A stretch of DNA of 64,000 bases from Ectopseudomonas guguanensis (GCF_900104265.1 NZ_FNJJ01000018.1:19824-83823); one strand, 5' to 3'; counted from the first letter of the stretch, positions 7,310-17,490 are shown. Notes: generated from the sequence alone by a model not told the origin. Translations and numbers: made by a program.

Positions 7310-9711
7310 GCCGTGACCTCCTCATCCAGGGTTATGCGCGCGTACAGCGTAGTGCCCTCACCCGGCCGGCTGTCAATCTGCAACTGGCCGCCGAGCATGA
7401 GCATGCGCTCCTGCATGCCGACCAGACCGAAGGACTGCCCGGGCTTGCGCATGGCGGCATCGAAACCCTTGCCATCGTCGGTCACCGACAGGCACAGATT
7501 GCCCGCTTCCTGCCACAGGCGCACCACCACACTGTGCGCGCCGGCATGACGCATGACATTGGTCAGTGCCTCCTGGAGGATGCGGAACAGGCCAATGGCC
7601 TGAGCATCGGGCAAACGCGGCAAATGCTCGGGCACCTCCACCAGGCAGGGGATCTGCGTGCGCTCCTCGAAGCGGCGTACCTGCCATTCGATGGCCGAGG
7701 CGATACCGGCATCGAGAATCGGTGGACGCAGCGCCGTGGCCACGTCGCGCACCAGTTGAAACAGCTGGGCGATCAGACGCTTCATGCTGGCCAGGCGCTC
7801 ATCCAGTTCGGGAATCTGTCCGGCGCAAACCAGCTCGCACATGGCGGTTTCCAGCTTGAGCACCGTCAGCACCTGGCCCAGTTCGTCGTGTACCTCGCGG
7901 GCGATACGCGCCTTTTCCTCCTCACGCACGCTTTCCAGATGCGCAGACAGTTCGCGCAGGCGCGCCCGCGAGTCGGCCAGCGCCAGCTCGGCCAGCTTGT
8001 TCTCGGTGATGTCCCAGAGAATGCCGTCCCAGACCACCCGACCACCGCCGAGCGGGCGCGCGGTGGTGCGGATGTCGGCCCACAGCACCTCCTGCTCGGC
8101 GGTGAGGATGCGCCCCTGCCAGTACCAGTCGCTCTCGCCTTCCAGCGCCAGCGTCTGGCTGTTGAGGTAGCTGGGGAGATCCTGCGGGTGCACCAGGCTG
8201 CGAATGCCGCGATCCTCACGCTGCAGCTCATGCGCCGGCCAGCCGACCATCTCCTGACTGGCCTCGCTGATATAGGCGAAGTTGACCGCCTGCCCCGGCC
8301 CGGCGCGCTCCAGGCGAAACACCAGGCCGGGCACGTTGCCGGCGATGCCCTTGAAGCGCGCCTCGCTCTCTTCCAGTGCCGCGCGCGCACGGCGACGCTC
8401 GGTCACGTCGCTGAGAAACACCACCAGATATTCGGCCTGACGATAGCGCAGAAAGCTCAGCGAAACGTCGGCCGGCATGCGGCTACCGTCGGCGCGCAGG
8501 CAATCGATTTCGAAACTTGTCGAGCCACCGCCCTGTTCGCGCACCTGCTTCCACAGGGCGAGCCAGCGATCCATGTCGAGGCCCGGTTCCAGCAGGCTCA
8601 GAGGCTTGTCCACCAGCTCACCGGCGGCGTAGCCGAGCATGCGTTCGGCGGCGCGGTTGGCATAGCGCAGGTGACTGTCCCAGTTGACCCAGAGAATGCC
8701 CACCGTGCTGTGATCGATGGAGAACTGGCTCAGGCGCAGCGCCTCGGCCGCCTGCTGGTGGCGGTCCAGCTCGCCGCGTGCGCCCAGCAAACCCCGTTCG
8801 AGCAGGCGCGTCTGCTGGCGCTGGCGGTAGAGCGCCGTGGCGCCGATCAGCAGCAGCAGCGCAAGAAACAGCGTGAGGGTCTTCCAGAAGCCGACAAAAT
8901 CGCTGGACTGCGGGTAACGCAAGGGCATCCAGGTTTCGCGCAGTTCCTCCAGCTCGCGCGCAGGCAGTGCCTGCAGGGTCTGGTCGACAATGGCGGACAG
9001 CAGCGGCTGGTCGCGGCGCGTGGCCAGGCGCAGCAACTGCGGCAGGCCGATGTCGCCGACGATACTCAGGTTGGCGAAGCGTGATTCATGCAGCAGCTGG
9101 CTGAGGCTCGCCTCATCCAGCACCGCGTAACTGACCTCCTGGTTCAGCACCAGCTGCAACGCGGCGCGTTCCGAAGGTGCGGCGCGCAGGCGCAGGTTGG
9201 TATGGGTGCGTTCCAGGTATTCGGCAGCCTGACTCGGCGAGTGCAGGGCCACCACCTGCTCCAGCGGCAACTGGTCGAGATCCACCGCACCATTGCCGCT
9301 GCGCTCGCCGACCACCAGATGCGGCACGCGCAGGTAGGGCATGGAGTAATGCCAGATGCGCAGGCCGGCTGGCGTCTGCTGCAGCCCCGGCGCCAGGTCC
9401 ACCTCACCCGCGCTGGCCGCTCGCTCCAGTGACTCGTGGTCCGCATACAGGCGCCAGTCAGGGGCAACGCCCATGCCCTCCAGCAAACGCTGCATCAGCT
9501 CGACATTGGCCCCGGTCAGTTGCCGATTCTGACCGCGCTGAACCCAGGGCGCCTGCTGCACCAGGCCTACACGCAGCACGGGATGATCCCTTAGCCAGGC
9601 ACGCTGCTCGGCATCGAAAGCCGGGCGCAAGGGCATGCGCTGACTCTCAGCCCAGGCGTTGGAGATCACCAGCAGCAGCAACAGGGATAGGGAGGAAAGA
9701 AGGGACTTCAT
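7306..9711 (-). CDS. agtS: Sensor histidine kinase with periplasmic solute-binding domain and two PAS domains
   Basis: This 801-residue membrane kinase has a signal peptide (1-21), a periplasmic Venus-flytrap SBP_bac_3-like domain (about 45-265) and one membrane segment (about 273-296). Two PAS domains follow (about 325-440 and 450-572), then a HisKA_3 helix with HDELGQ (phospho-acceptor H608) and a HATPase domain with DDGKGF and GLVGMQERM. The kinase type matches its NarL-type partner agtR. The flytrap domain suggests direct ligand sensing in the periplasm. It forms a two-gene unit divergent from the DUF3530 gene. Confidence 0.92.
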   Translation of the reverse strand: MKSLLSSLSLLLLLVISNAWAESQRMPLRPAFDAEQRAWLRDHPVLRVGLVQQAPWVQRGQNRQLTGANVELMQRLLEGMGVAPDWRLYADHESLERAASAGEVDLAPGLQQTPAGLRIWHYSMPYLRVPHLVVGERSGNGAVDLDQLPLEQVVALHSPSQAAEYLERTHTNLRLRAAPSERAALQLVLNQEVSYAVLDEASLSQLLHESRFANLSIVGDIGLPQLLRLATRRDQPLLSAIVDQTLQALPARELEELRETWMPLRYPQSSDFVGFWKTLTLFLALLLLIGATALYRQRQQTRLLERGLLGARGELDRHQQAAEALRLSQFSIDHSTVGILWVNWDSHLRYANRAAERMLGYAAGELVDKPLSLLEPGLDMDRWLALWKQVREQGGGSTSFEIDCLRADGSRMPADVSLSFLRYRQAEYLVVFLSDVTERRRARAALEESEARFKGIAGNVPGLVFRLERAGPGQAVNFAYISEASQEMVGWPAHELQREDRGIRSLVHPQDLPSYLNSQTLALEGESDWYWQGRILTAEQEVLWADIRTTARPLGGGRVVWDGILWDITENKLAELALADSRARLRELSAHLESVREEEKARIAREVHDELGQVLTVLKLETAMCELVCAGQIPELDERLASMKRLIAQLFQLVRDVATALRPPILDAGIASAIEWQVRRFEERTQIPCLVEVPEHLPRLPDAQAIGLFRILQEALTNVMRHAGAHSVVVRLWQEAGNLCLSVTDDGKGFDAAMRKPGQSFGLVGMQERMLMLGGQLQIDSRPGEGTTLYARITLDEEVTA

Positions 9712-9824
9712 GCACGGCGAATCCGCTGACGCGATCCCCTACCTTACTCCAGTCTTGCCCGAGTCGCCTGACAAAAGCGGAGCGCGGCATTAGGCTCTGT
9801 AGCAGACGATCAGGAGCCTCATCG

Positions 9825-10802
9825 ATGCGCCTTCATTCACTAGCACTGCTCGGTTTCTGCCTGCTGTCCTGCCCCGCGGCCTGGGCCGAGAAGCCGGCCG
9901 GGGACGCGCCGGCCGATAGCGTCGACGCCCCCGCTGCGAACGAGCGCCCGCTACTGCCCGAGCGCAGCGTCAGCGAGGCGCAGACGCTGGAGCAACGCCT
10001 GGACAAACGTGAGCAACAGATGCTGCAGGCTGGCGCCGAGAGCTTTCTCGCCCTGTGGCTGCCGGCCAACGTCGGCGAGCCCAGCGGTGCGGTGATCCTG
10101 TTGCCTGGCGACGTGGAAAACGCCGATGGCGCGGCCGCAGTCGGCCCGCTACGGCGCAAGTTGCCCGATGCCGGCTGGCACAGCCTGAGCATCACCCTCC
10201 CCGATCCCGACGGCGACCCGCTACCGCCGCGCACCGCCGCCGTCGACACACCCGCGCCAACTGGCGAGGAAGCCAGCGACGCGGAGGCGCAAAGCACTGC
10301 CGAGGATTCGCCGGAGCCCACGGCCGCACCCGCCGCCACGGCACTCACTCCCGAGCAGCGGCGCCAGGCGCACGTCGAACGGGTGATGACGCGCATCGAG
10401 GCGGCCGTCGCCTTTACCGAACAGCAACAGGCCAAGGAGATCGTGCTACTGGGCCACGGCAGCGGCGCTTACTGGGCTGCGCGTTATCTGAGCGAGCGCA
10501 AGCCGGGCAATGTGCACAATCTGCTGATGGTCGCAGCCGAGTTGCCAGCAGGCTTCGCCCCACCACTGGACGAATTGGTGGCGCAGCTGCCGGTGGCCAC
10601 CGGCGACTTCTATTACAAGGATCAGTTCACCGACCGCACTGCGGCGCTGAAACGCCTGCACGCGAGCAAACGCGCCAAATTGCCCACCTATATCCAGGTG
10701 TCGATGAAGGCTCTGCCGGGGAATCTGGACGTGCAGCAGGAGCAGCTCTACCGTCGTCTGCGCGGCTGGCTACAGCTGCATATCCGCGCGACCGGCAGCT
10801 AG
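9825..10802 (+). CDS. DUF3530 family exported protein
   Basis: This 325-residue protein has a signal peptide (about 1-21, ending AAWA) and an alpha/beta-hydrolase-like fold suggested by VILLPGDVENADG near 90 and LLGHGSGAYWAARYL near 215. The middle (about 140-180) is a low-complexity Pro/Ala/Glu linker. It resembles the DUF3530 protein found at this locus in pseudomonads. Catalytic activity is not established; the GHGSG elbow resembles a nucleophile turn. Its stop overlaps the convergent djlA stop by 4 bases. Confidence 0.8.
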   Translation: MRLHSLALLGFCLLSCPAAWAEKPAGDAPADSVDAPAANERPLLPERSVSEAQTLEQRLDKREQQMLQAGAESFLALWLPANVGEPSGAVILLPGDVENADGAAAVGPLRRKLPDAGWHSLSITLPDPDGDPLPPRTAAVDTPAPTGEEASDAEAQSTAEDSPEPTAAPAATALTPEQRRQAHVERVMTRIEAAVAFTEQQQAKEIVLLGHGSGAYWAARYLSERKPGNVHNLLMVAAELPAGFAPPLDELVAQLPVATGDFYYKDQFTDRTAALKRLHASKRAKLPTYIQVSMKALPGNLDVQQEQLYRRLRGWLQLHIRATGS

Positions 10803-11560
10803 CGCAAGCCCAGGCGCTGGCGGATCAGCGCATAGGCCTGATGCAGCTGACGGGTGGTTTCGGTCGCTTCCCGAATGCGTTCGGGCGAAGCGCCGGAGCC
10901 AGCCAGCTTGTCCGGGTGATGGCGACTGAGCAGGCGCCGGTAGGCGCGCTTGATCTGCTCGGGCTCGCTGCCCTCGGCGACGCCCAACAGACGCAGCGCT
11001 TCCTGATAGCTGCCGCCCGTCGGTGCCGGTTGCTGGCTTCGACGCGGCGCATATTCCTCGCCCAGGCTGTCGAGCCGGGCACTCTCCCAGCCGAGCCATT
11101 TGCCCCACAGCAGGATCAACTCGTGCTCGCTGGGCGATACTCGCCCATCGACCCAGGCCATGCGCCAACAGGCCCGCAGCATCGCATCGGCGCGCTGGCG
11201 CTGGCGCTGCAGCGGCCCGCGCAGGTTGTCGCGCCCGGTCTTGCCCCGGGCGAAGGCTTCGATAGCACGGCGCTGAGCAGCGGCATCCAAGCCAAGTCGC
11301 TGCATTTCCGAGCGCGCCTGCTGGATATGACTCTGCACCACACGGCCGTCGCTCTTGGCCAGGCGACCGAGCATGAGAAACAGCAGATCATCGTCGGCTG
11401 GAGCCGCGCGGCCGCCCAGACGTTCGCGCAGATTGTCCCAGCCATGCAGGCGTAAACGACGATCCAGCACCTGCCCGAGCAGACCGCCAAGCAAGGCACC
11501 CGGGATGCTGGCCAGGGCCAGTCCGGCCGCAGCGCCTAGCAGAGTCGCCGGCCAAAGCAC
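10799..11560 (-). CDS. djlA: DnaJ-like membrane co-chaperone with TerB domain
   Basis: This 253-residue protein has an N-terminal glycine-rich hydrophobic segment (about 3-30) resembling the DjlA membrane anchor, a TerB-like domain (about 55-165), and a C-terminal J domain (about 183-250) with the HPD motif in SRHHPDKLAGSG. DjlA stimulates DnaK ATPase at the inner membrane. It starts directly after the murU stop, so it is the third gene of amgK-murU-djlA. Confidence 0.9.
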   Translation of the reverse strand: MLWPATLLGAAAGLALASIPGALLGGLLGQVLDRRLRLHGWDNLRERLGGRAAPADDDLLFLMLGRLAKSDGRVVQSHIQQARSEMQRLGLDAAAQRRAIEAFARGKTGRDNLRGPLQRQRQRADAMLRACWRMAWVDGRVSPSEHELILLWGKWLGWESARLDSLGEEYAPRRSQQPAPTGGSYQEALRLLGVAEGSEPEQIKRAYRRLLSRHHPDKLAGSGASPERIREATETTRQLHQAYALIRQRLGLR

Positions 11561-12232
11561 CTAGCGTGCCTCCTGCAGCAGACGCTCGACTTCAGCCAGA
11601 CGCTCGTGCGTACCGACATCGATCCAGCAGCCGCCGTAGTGCTCACCACTGACCTGCCCTGCCGCCATCGCCTCGCGCAGCAACGGCGCCAGCTTGAAGG
11701 CGCCTGGAGCACAGGCAGCGAACAGACGCGGATGCAGCACGGCAAGGCCGCTATAGGTCAGCCGCTCGCCCATCGTGCCGCTGTCCTGCACCTGGCCGGC
11801 GGCCAGGACGAAGTCGCCCTGGGGGTGGTGCGCCGGGTTATCCACCAGCACCAGATGCGCCAGACCGGCGAGCGGTTGGCGTAACGCGGCAAAGGCGTAG
11901 TCGGTGAAGACATCGCCGTTGACCACCACGAAGGGTTCATTGCCCAGCAGGGGTAGCGCCTCGAAGATGCCGCCGCCGGTTTCCAGCGGCTCACCTTCGG
12001 CCGAATAGAGGATGCTCACGCCAAAGCGCGCGCCATCGCCGAGGTAATCCTCGATCTGCTGGCCCAGCCAGGCGTGATTGATCACCAGCTCGGTGAACCC
12101 GGCGGCGGCCAGGGCGCGGACGTGATACTCGATCAAGGGTACGCCGGCCGCCTTCACCAGCGGCTTCGGCGTATGCAGGGTCAGCGGACGCAGGCGCTCG
12201 CCCTTGCCAGCGGCGAGAATCATCGCCTTCAT
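11561..12232 (-). CDS. murU: N-acetylmuramate alpha-1-phosphate uridylyltransferase
   Basis: This 223-residue nucleotidyltransferase has the N-terminal signature LAAGKGERLRPLT and TPKPLV, plus VVNGDVF for metal binding. MurU converts MurNAc-1-phosphate to UDP-MurNAc in the Pseudomonas peptidoglycan salvage route that bypasses de novo synthesis and contributes to fosfomycin tolerance. It overlaps amgK by 4 bases, which supports the joint pathway. Confidence 0.92.
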   Translation of the reverse strand: MKAMILAAGKGERLRPLTLHTPKPLVKAAGVPLIEYHVRALAAAGFTELVINHAWLGQQIEDYLGDGARFGVSILYSAEGEPLETGGGIFEALPLLGNEPFVVVNGDVFTDYAFAALRQPLAGLAHLVLVDNPAHHPQGDFVLAAGQVQDSGTMGERLTYSGLAVLHPRLFAACAPGAFKLAPLLREAMAAGQVSGEHYGGCWIDVGTHERLAEVERLLQEAR

Positions 12233-13254
12233 GCAAGCGCCCCTTCTTCTGTCGCCAGGCTGGCGAACAGCTCACCCAGCTCGGTCAGCTCCGGCCGGCG
12301 CGCCAGCACCGCCTGGATATAGGCGAAGAAGCGCGGTACATCGCCCAGATACTTGGGCTTGCCGTCGCGATGGCAGATGCGCGCGAAGATGCCGATGACC
12401 TTGAGGTGGCGCTGCACACCCATCAGATCGCTGGCGCGCAGGAAGTCCTCAAGCGATGCCTGCACCGGAATGCCAGCCGCCTGCGCCCGCTCCCAATAGC
12501 CCTGCAGCCAGCCTTGCACGCGCTCCTCGGGCCAGCTGAGAAAGGCATCCTTGAACAGGCAGGTGATGTCATAGGTAACCGGACCATTGACGGCGTCCTG
12601 AAAGTCCAGCACGCCGGGGTTGGGTGCGCTGCGCATCAGGTTGCGCGGCATGAAGTCGCGGTGCACCACGACCTTGGGCTGCGCCAGGGCACTGTCGATC
12701 AGCAGTTGGCTAACGCGTTGCCAGGCGGATTGCTGCTCGGCGGTAAAGGTACGCCCCAGATGGCGCTGCACATACCACTCGGGGAACAGCTGCAATTCAC
12801 GACGCAGCAAGGCGTCGTCGTAATGCGGCAGGTTGCCATCGAGCGGCAGGCGCTGCTGCTTGAGCAAGGCCTCGATGGCATCGTCGAACAGCTTATCGGC
12901 GTTGTGCTCGTCGATCACGTCCAGGTAGGTCTGGCGGCCCAGATCATCGAGAATCAGAAAACCCTGCGCGAGGTCGGCAGCCAGTACCTGCGGCACATGC
13001 ACGCCAGCACTGGCCAGTAGTGCAGCGATACGGACGAAGGGCTCGCAGTTCTCCTGCGGAGGAGGCGCATCCATCAGGATCAGGCTGCGCTCCCCCGCCT
13101 GCCAGCGGAAATAGCGACGAAAACTGGCGTCGCTGCTGGCGGGAGTGAGTTCGGCGGCAGGCACCGTTCCCCAGCCGCGTGCGGCGAACAGAGGGGACAG
13201 TTGCCCGGCGAGCCAGGTTTGCAGCTGTTGCAGACGTACATCGTGTTCAGACAT
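12229..13254 (-). CDS. amgK: N-acetylmuramate/N-acetylglucosamine anomeric kinase
   Basis: This 341-residue kinase of the aminoglycoside phosphotransferase fold has catalytic loop VVHRDFMPRNLM and the metal-binding VLDFQDAVNGP. AmgK phosphorylates the anomeric OH of MurNAc or GlcNAc for MurU. ATG at 13254 (MSEHDVRLQQL) is preferred over an upstream in-frame start that would reach into the lptD promoter region. It is transcribed divergently from lptD. Confidence 0.92.
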   Translation of the reverse strand: MSEHDVRLQQLQTWLAGQLSPLFAARGWGTVPAAELTPASSDASFRRYFRWQAGERSLILMDAPPPQENCEPFVRIAALLASAGVHVPQVLAADLAQGFLILDDLGRQTYLDVIDEHNADKLFDDAIEALLKQQRLPLDGNLPHYDDALLRRELQLFPEWYVQRHLGRTFTAEQQSAWQRVSQLLIDSALAQPKVVVHRDFMPRNLMRSAPNPGVLDFQDAVNGPVTYDITCLFKDAFLSWPEERVQGWLQGYWERAQAAGIPVQASLEDFLRASDLMGVQRHLKVIGIFARICHRDGKPKYLGDVPRFFAYIQAVLARRPELTELGELFASLATEEGALA

Positions 13255-13378
13255 CAAGGGGTCTCCGACGGCGCTAGCCGTTGCGCGGGTCATGCTTTAT
13301 TATCCAGCATCTTTTTCAGCCCATCGAGAGGCGTGCGGCCCCTGGGCCGGTAGCGCGCAGGAAGCCCGGACTAACAAG
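13255..13378. promoter_or_regulatory. Divergent amgK / lptD promoter region
   Basis: The only AT-rich island here contains TATTAT (13298-13303), which suits a -10 box for lptD, with AATAA words on the opposite strand for amgK. I could not find a convincing -35 for either direction. Confidence 0.35.
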
Positions 13379-16174
13379 ATGGCAGTAAAACACCCCGCGT
13401 TCCGCAAGAAATTCCCGCTGCTGGTTACCGGCAGTTTTCTGGCCTTACAACCCGTGTTCAGCCTACAGTCCCTTGCCGCCGAGCAATATGATTGCCAGGC
13501 GTCGCCAACGGGCGGCTGGGCATGCGCGCCGAAATCGGCAGCCAGCGCCCTGCCCCCGCGCCCGGTGCACAGCCGTGATGCGGTCAGCAGCAGCGGCTCG
13601 ACCGGCACGGCCGCAGCCAAGCAGGACGCCACTGCGGTGCTGGTTACCGAGAGCAAGGGTCGCGCCCTCGCCTCGCGCAGCCCAGATTACAGTCACTTGG
13701 ACTGGGTACCGCGCGATAAGTTGACTGCCGCACAGCTGGCCGAAGCCGGCCCCTACTGCGCTGGCGCCTACATTGAGCCACTGCGCCCGGGCATGGATGA
13801 CACCACGCCGCTGGACGAGTCGCCGATGTACGTGTCGGCCAAGGCTTCGCGCTACGAGCAGGAAAAACAGATCGCCACCCTCGCCGGTGACGTGGTTCTG
13901 CGCCAGTCCGGCATGCAGGTCGAGGCCGACGAAGCCAGCCTGCATCAGACGGAGAACCGCGGTGAGCTGGTCGGCAACGTGCGCCTGCGCGACAAGGGTG
14001 TGCTGGTGGTCGGCGACCGCGCGGACCTGCAACTGGATAACGGCGAAGCCCGCATCGACAACGCCGAATACGTGATGCACCAGGCCCACGTGCGCGGCAG
14101 CGCGCTCTACGCCAAGCGCGAAGAGACCGCGATCATCCGCCTTAAAGACGGCACCTATACCCGCTGCGAGCCGGGCGACAATGCCTGGCACCTGAAGGGC
14201 AACAACGTCACCCTGAACCCGGCGACCGGCTTCGGCACCGCGACCAACGTGACGCTGCGGGTCAAGGACATTCCGGTGTTCTACACCCCGTACATCTATT
14301 TCCCGATCGACGACCGTCGCCAGTCCGGCTTCCTGCCGCCGAGTCTCGGCACGTCGAGCAGCAATGGGTTCTCGCTGCAAACGCCCTACTACTTCAACCT
14401 GGCGCCGAACTACGACGCCACGCTGTATCCGACCTACATGGCCAAACGCGGCCTGCTGATGGAAGGCGAGTTCCGCTACCTCACCGAAAGCAGCGAAGGT
14501 CAGGTCGGCGGCGCCTGGCTCAATGACCAGGAAGACGAGCGCAAGCTGCAGTCCGAGTACGAAGACCAGCGCTGGATGTACAGCTGGCAGCACAAGCAGG
14601 GCCTGAACTCGCGCCTGCTGGCCGAGGTCGACTACACCGACATCAGCGACCCCTACTATTTCCAGGATCTGAATACCGATCTGGGCATCGAAACCACCAG
14701 CTACGTGAACCAGCGCGGTACGCTGACCTACCGCGGCGACAGTTATGTCGCGCGCCTGAACCTGCATGCATACGAGTTGGCCAACATCACCGATGTGACC
14801 CCGTACGACCGCCTGCCGCAGATCACCCTGGACGGCAAACTGCCCTTCAACCCGGGCGGTCTGGATTTCACCTACGGCACCGAATACGTACGCTTCGACC
14901 GCAATCTGCGCTCGGGCTTCTTCGTCGACAAGGACGGTGTAACCGGCCGTCCGCAAGACCTGTGGTACGACGAGCGCCTGACCGGCCTGAACCGTGCCGA
15001 CGGCGAACGCCTGCACCTGGAACCGGGCGTCAGCCTGCCGCTGGACTGGAGCTGGGGCTTCATCAAACCCCAGGTCAAGTACCTGCAGACTCAGTACCAG
15101 ATCAACCTGGATGGCAAGGGTAAATCCGAACTCGCGACCAACGATCCGAACAATCAGTGGTTCGGCGTCGACTACAAACGCTCCCCGAATCGCGGCGTCG
15201 GTCTGTTCAGCCTCGACAGCGGCCTGTACTTCGACCGCAACACCCAGCTGTTCGGCAAGGACTTCCGTCAGACCCTGGAGCCACGTGCCTTCTACCTCTA
15301 CGTACCGGAAGAAGACCAGGCCGACATCCCGGTCTTCGATACCGGCGAGCCGACCTTCAGCTACGCCTCGCTGTGGCGCGAGAACCGCTTCAGCGGCAAG
15401 GATCGTATCGGTGACGAGAACAAGCTGTCGCTGGGCGTGACCAGCCGCTGGATCGAGCCCAATGGTTTCGAACGCCAGCGCTTCAGCATCGGCCAGGCCT
15501 TCTACTTCGAAGACCGCAAGGTACAGATGCCGGGTATCGACTACCGCGGCCGCCAGGACGCGACCTCGGACGTATCGCCCTACGCACTGGAGTACCTGTA
15601 TCGCTTCAACCGCGACTGGCGCTTCTCCTCCACCTTCAACTGGGATCCAGACCAGCACGCCACCCGCTCGGGCAGTGCGATGTTCCACTACCAGCCGGAA
15701 GACAATCCGAACAAGATCGTCAACCTGGGCTATCGCTATCGCAACGACACCGTGCGTTACGATCGCGACAGCGGCACCTGGACCACCAACCCGGACTACG
15801 GCACACCGGGTAGCCCCAACTACATCAAGAACTACTACAAGATCGACCAGCATGACTTCTCCGTCATCTGGCCGCTGGCTCCGCAGTGGAGCCTGATCTC
15901 GCGCTGGCAGTACGACTATGGCCGCAACCGTACCCTCGAAGCCTTCGGTGGTTTCGAATACGACAGCTGCTGCTGGAAGCTGCGCCTGATCAACCGCTAC
16001 TGGATCGACTACGACGAAGTCAGCCTCGACCCATCGCGCAACGACGAGCCGGATCGCGGCATCTTCCTGCAGATCGTCCTCAAGGGCCTCGGCGGCGTTG
16101 TTGGCAACAAGGTGGAAACTTTCCTCGACCAAGGCATTCAAGGTTACCGTGAACGTGAAGACCAAGCTTTCTGA
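13379..16174 (+). CDS. lptD: LPS-assembly outer-membrane protein LptD
   Basis: This 931-residue protein has a signal peptide (about 1-34), an N-terminal OstA/LptA-like jellyroll (about 155-260, with YEQEKQIATLAGDVVLRQSG) and a C-terminal beta-barrel (LptD domain). The barrel is rich in alternating aromatic strands, and a Cys-Cys pair lies near the C-terminus (YDSCCWKLRL). With LptE it inserts LPS into the outer leaflet. ATG at 13379 is chosen because the signal peptide starts there. It overlaps surA by 26 bases, and SurA is a chaperone for LptD, so the pairing makes sense. Confidence 0.96.
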   Translation: MAVKHPAFRKKFPLLVTGSFLALQPVFSLQSLAAEQYDCQASPTGGWACAPKSAASALPPRPVHSRDAVSSSGSTGTAAAKQDATAVLVTESKGRALASRSPDYSHLDWVPRDKLTAAQLAEAGPYCAGAYIEPLRPGMDDTTPLDESPMYVSAKASRYEQEKQIATLAGDVVLRQSGMQVEADEASLHQTENRGELVGNVRLRDKGVLVVGDRADLQLDNGEARIDNAEYVMHQAHVRGSALYAKREETAIIRLKDGTYTRCEPGDNAWHLKGNNVTLNPATGFGTATNVTLRVKDIPVFYTPYIYFPIDDRRQSGFLPPSLGTSSSNGFSLQTPYYFNLAPNYDATLYPTYMAKRGLLMEGEFRYLTESSEGQVGGAWLNDQEDERKLQSEYEDQRWMYSWQHKQGLNSRLLAEVDYTDISDPYYFQDLNTDLGIETTSYVNQRGTLTYRGDSYVARLNLHAYELANITDVTPYDRLPQITLDGKLPFNPGGLDFTYGTEYVRFDRNLRSGFFVDKDGVTGRPQDLWYDERLTGLNRADGERLHLEPGVSLPLDWSWGFIKPQVKYLQTQYQINLDGKGKSELATNDPNNQWFGVDYKRSPNRGVGLFSLDSGLYFDRNTQLFGKDFRQTLEPRAFYLYVPEEDQADIPVFDTGEPTFSYASLWRENRFSGKDRIGDENKLSLGVTSRWIEPNGFERQRFSIGQAFYFEDRKVQMPGIDYRGRQDATSDVSPYALEYLYRFNRDWRFSSTFNWDPDQHATRSGSAMFHYQPEDNPNKIVNLGYRYRNDTVRYDRDSGTWTTNPDYGTPGSPNYIKNYYKIDQHDFSVIWPLAPQWSLISRWQYDYGRNRTLEAFGGFEYDSCCWKLRLINRYWIDYDEVSLDPSRNDEPDRGIFLQIVLKGLGGVVGNKVETFLDQGIQGYREREDQAF

Positions 16175-17447
16175 TCGCCTGCGCCCCCTGCTGTTGGGCG
16201 CAGCGCTGCTGGCGGCAACGGCTCAGGCCCAGGTTCGCCCCCTCGACCGCGTCGTGGCCATCGTCGACAACGACGTGGTCATGCAGAGCCAGCTCGATGC
16301 GCGCCTGCGTGAAGTGCAGCAGACCATCGACAAGCGCGGCGGTGCCCTGCCGCCCGAGCACGTGCTCAGCCAGCAGGTGCTCGAACGCCTGATCATCGAG
16401 AACATCCAGCTGCAGATCGGCGAACGCTCCGGCATTCGCATTACCGATGAGGAGCTGAACCAGGCCATGGGCACCATCGCCCAGCGCAATGGCATGAGCC
16501 TCGAGCAATTCCGCGATGCCCTGGCTCGTGACGGTCTGTCCTATGCCGATGCCCGTGACCAGGTGCGCCGCGAGATGGTCATCAGCCGCGTGCGCCAGCG
16601 CCGCGTGGCCGAACGCATCCAGGTGACCGACCAGGAAGTGCAGAACTTCCTCGCCTCCGATCTGGGCAAGATGCAGCTGTCGGAAGAATTCCGCCTGGCC
16701 AACATCCTGATTCCGGTATCCGAAGGTGCGTCCTCCAACGAAATCCAGGCCGCCGACCGACAAGCGCAGGAGCTGTATCAGCAACTGCAGCAAGGCGCGG
16801 ACTTCGCCCAGCTGGCTGTTGCCCGCTCGGCCAGCGAAAACGCCCTGGAAGGCGGCGAGATGGGCTGGCGCAAGGCCGGTCAACTGCCGCCGCCGTTCGA
16901 CAGCATGATCAGCCAACTGAACTTGGGCGAGGTTACCGAGCCGGTGCGTACACCGGGCGGCTTCATCATCCTCAAGCTGATCGAGAAGCGTGGTGGCGAT
17001 ACTCAGGTGCGCGACGAGGTGCATGTTCGCCATATCCTGATCAAGCCCAGCGAAATCCGCAGCGAAGAAGAAACCCGTCGCCTGGTCGAGCGCCTGTACC
17101 AGCGCATCGTCGCCGGCGAGGATTTCGCCGAGCTGGCGAAGAACTTCTCGGAAGACCCGGGCTCTGCACTCAATGGCGGTGACCTCAATTGGATCGACCC
17201 CAATGCCCTGGTGCCCGAGTTCCGCGAGGTGATGAGCAACACCGCCAGCGGCGAACTGTCCAAGCCGTTCAAGAGCCCCTATGGCTGGCATGTGCTGCAG
17301 GTCTTGGGCCGCCGCGCCACGGACAACAGCGAGGAGTTTCGCAAGCAACAGGCCGCCAATCTGCTGCGCAACCGCAAGTACGATGAGGAACTGCAGGCCT
17401 GGCTGCGCCAGATCCGCGACGAAGCCTACGTCGAAACCAAGCTGTAA
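16149..17447 (+). CDS. surA: Periplasmic chaperone / peptidyl-prolyl isomerase SurA
   Basis: This protein of about 432 residues has a signal peptide (ending ATAQA), an N-terminal chaperone domain, and two parvulin rotamase domains (about 175-277 and 287-385; GGEMGWRKAGQLPPPF and GGDLNWIDPNALVPEF). It assists outer-membrane beta-barrel folding. The start is a GTG: AAGG lies 5 bases before 16149. The GTG at 16155 would match the P. putida start MKTKLSD better, so the true start is one of these two. A terminator follows at 17464. Confidence 0.94.
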   Translation: MNVKTKLSDRLRPLLLGAALLAATAQAQVRPLDRVVAIVDNDVVMQSQLDARLREVQQTIDKRGGALPPEHVLSQQVLERLIIENIQLQIGERSGIRITDEELNQAMGTIAQRNGMSLEQFRDALARDGLSYADARDQVRREMVISRVRQRRVAERIQVTDQEVQNFLASDLGKMQLSEEFRLANILIPVSEGASSNEIQAADRQAQELYQQLQQGADFAQLAVARSASENALEGGEMGWRKAGQLPPPFDSMISQLNLGEVTEPVRTPGGFIILKLIEKRGGDTQVRDEVHVRHILIKPSEIRSEEETRRLVERLYQRIVAGEDFAELAKNFSEDPGSALNGGDLNWIDPNALVPEFREVMSNTASGELSKPFKSPYGWHVLQVLGRRATDNSEEFRKQQAANLLRNRKYDEELQAWLRQIRDEAYVETKL

Positions 17448-17463
17448 CAGCCGTTTCGAACCG

Positions 17464-17490
17464 AAAGCCCGGCCTAGCGCCGGGCTTTTT
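17464..17490 (+). terminator. Rho-independent terminator after surA
   Basis: AAGCCCGGC / GCCGGGCTT arms separated by a short loop are followed by a run of T. The element lies just past the surA stop. Confidence 0.9.

Noticed and set aside
9177..9824. N-terminal extension of the DUF3530 protein
   Set aside because: It overlaps the divergent sensor-kinase gene and reads through non-family sequence; the clean signal peptide starts at 9825.
13463..16165. 900-codon open frame antisense to lptD
   Set aside because: lptD is unmistakable on the plus strand; the antisense protein is low-complexity and without domains.
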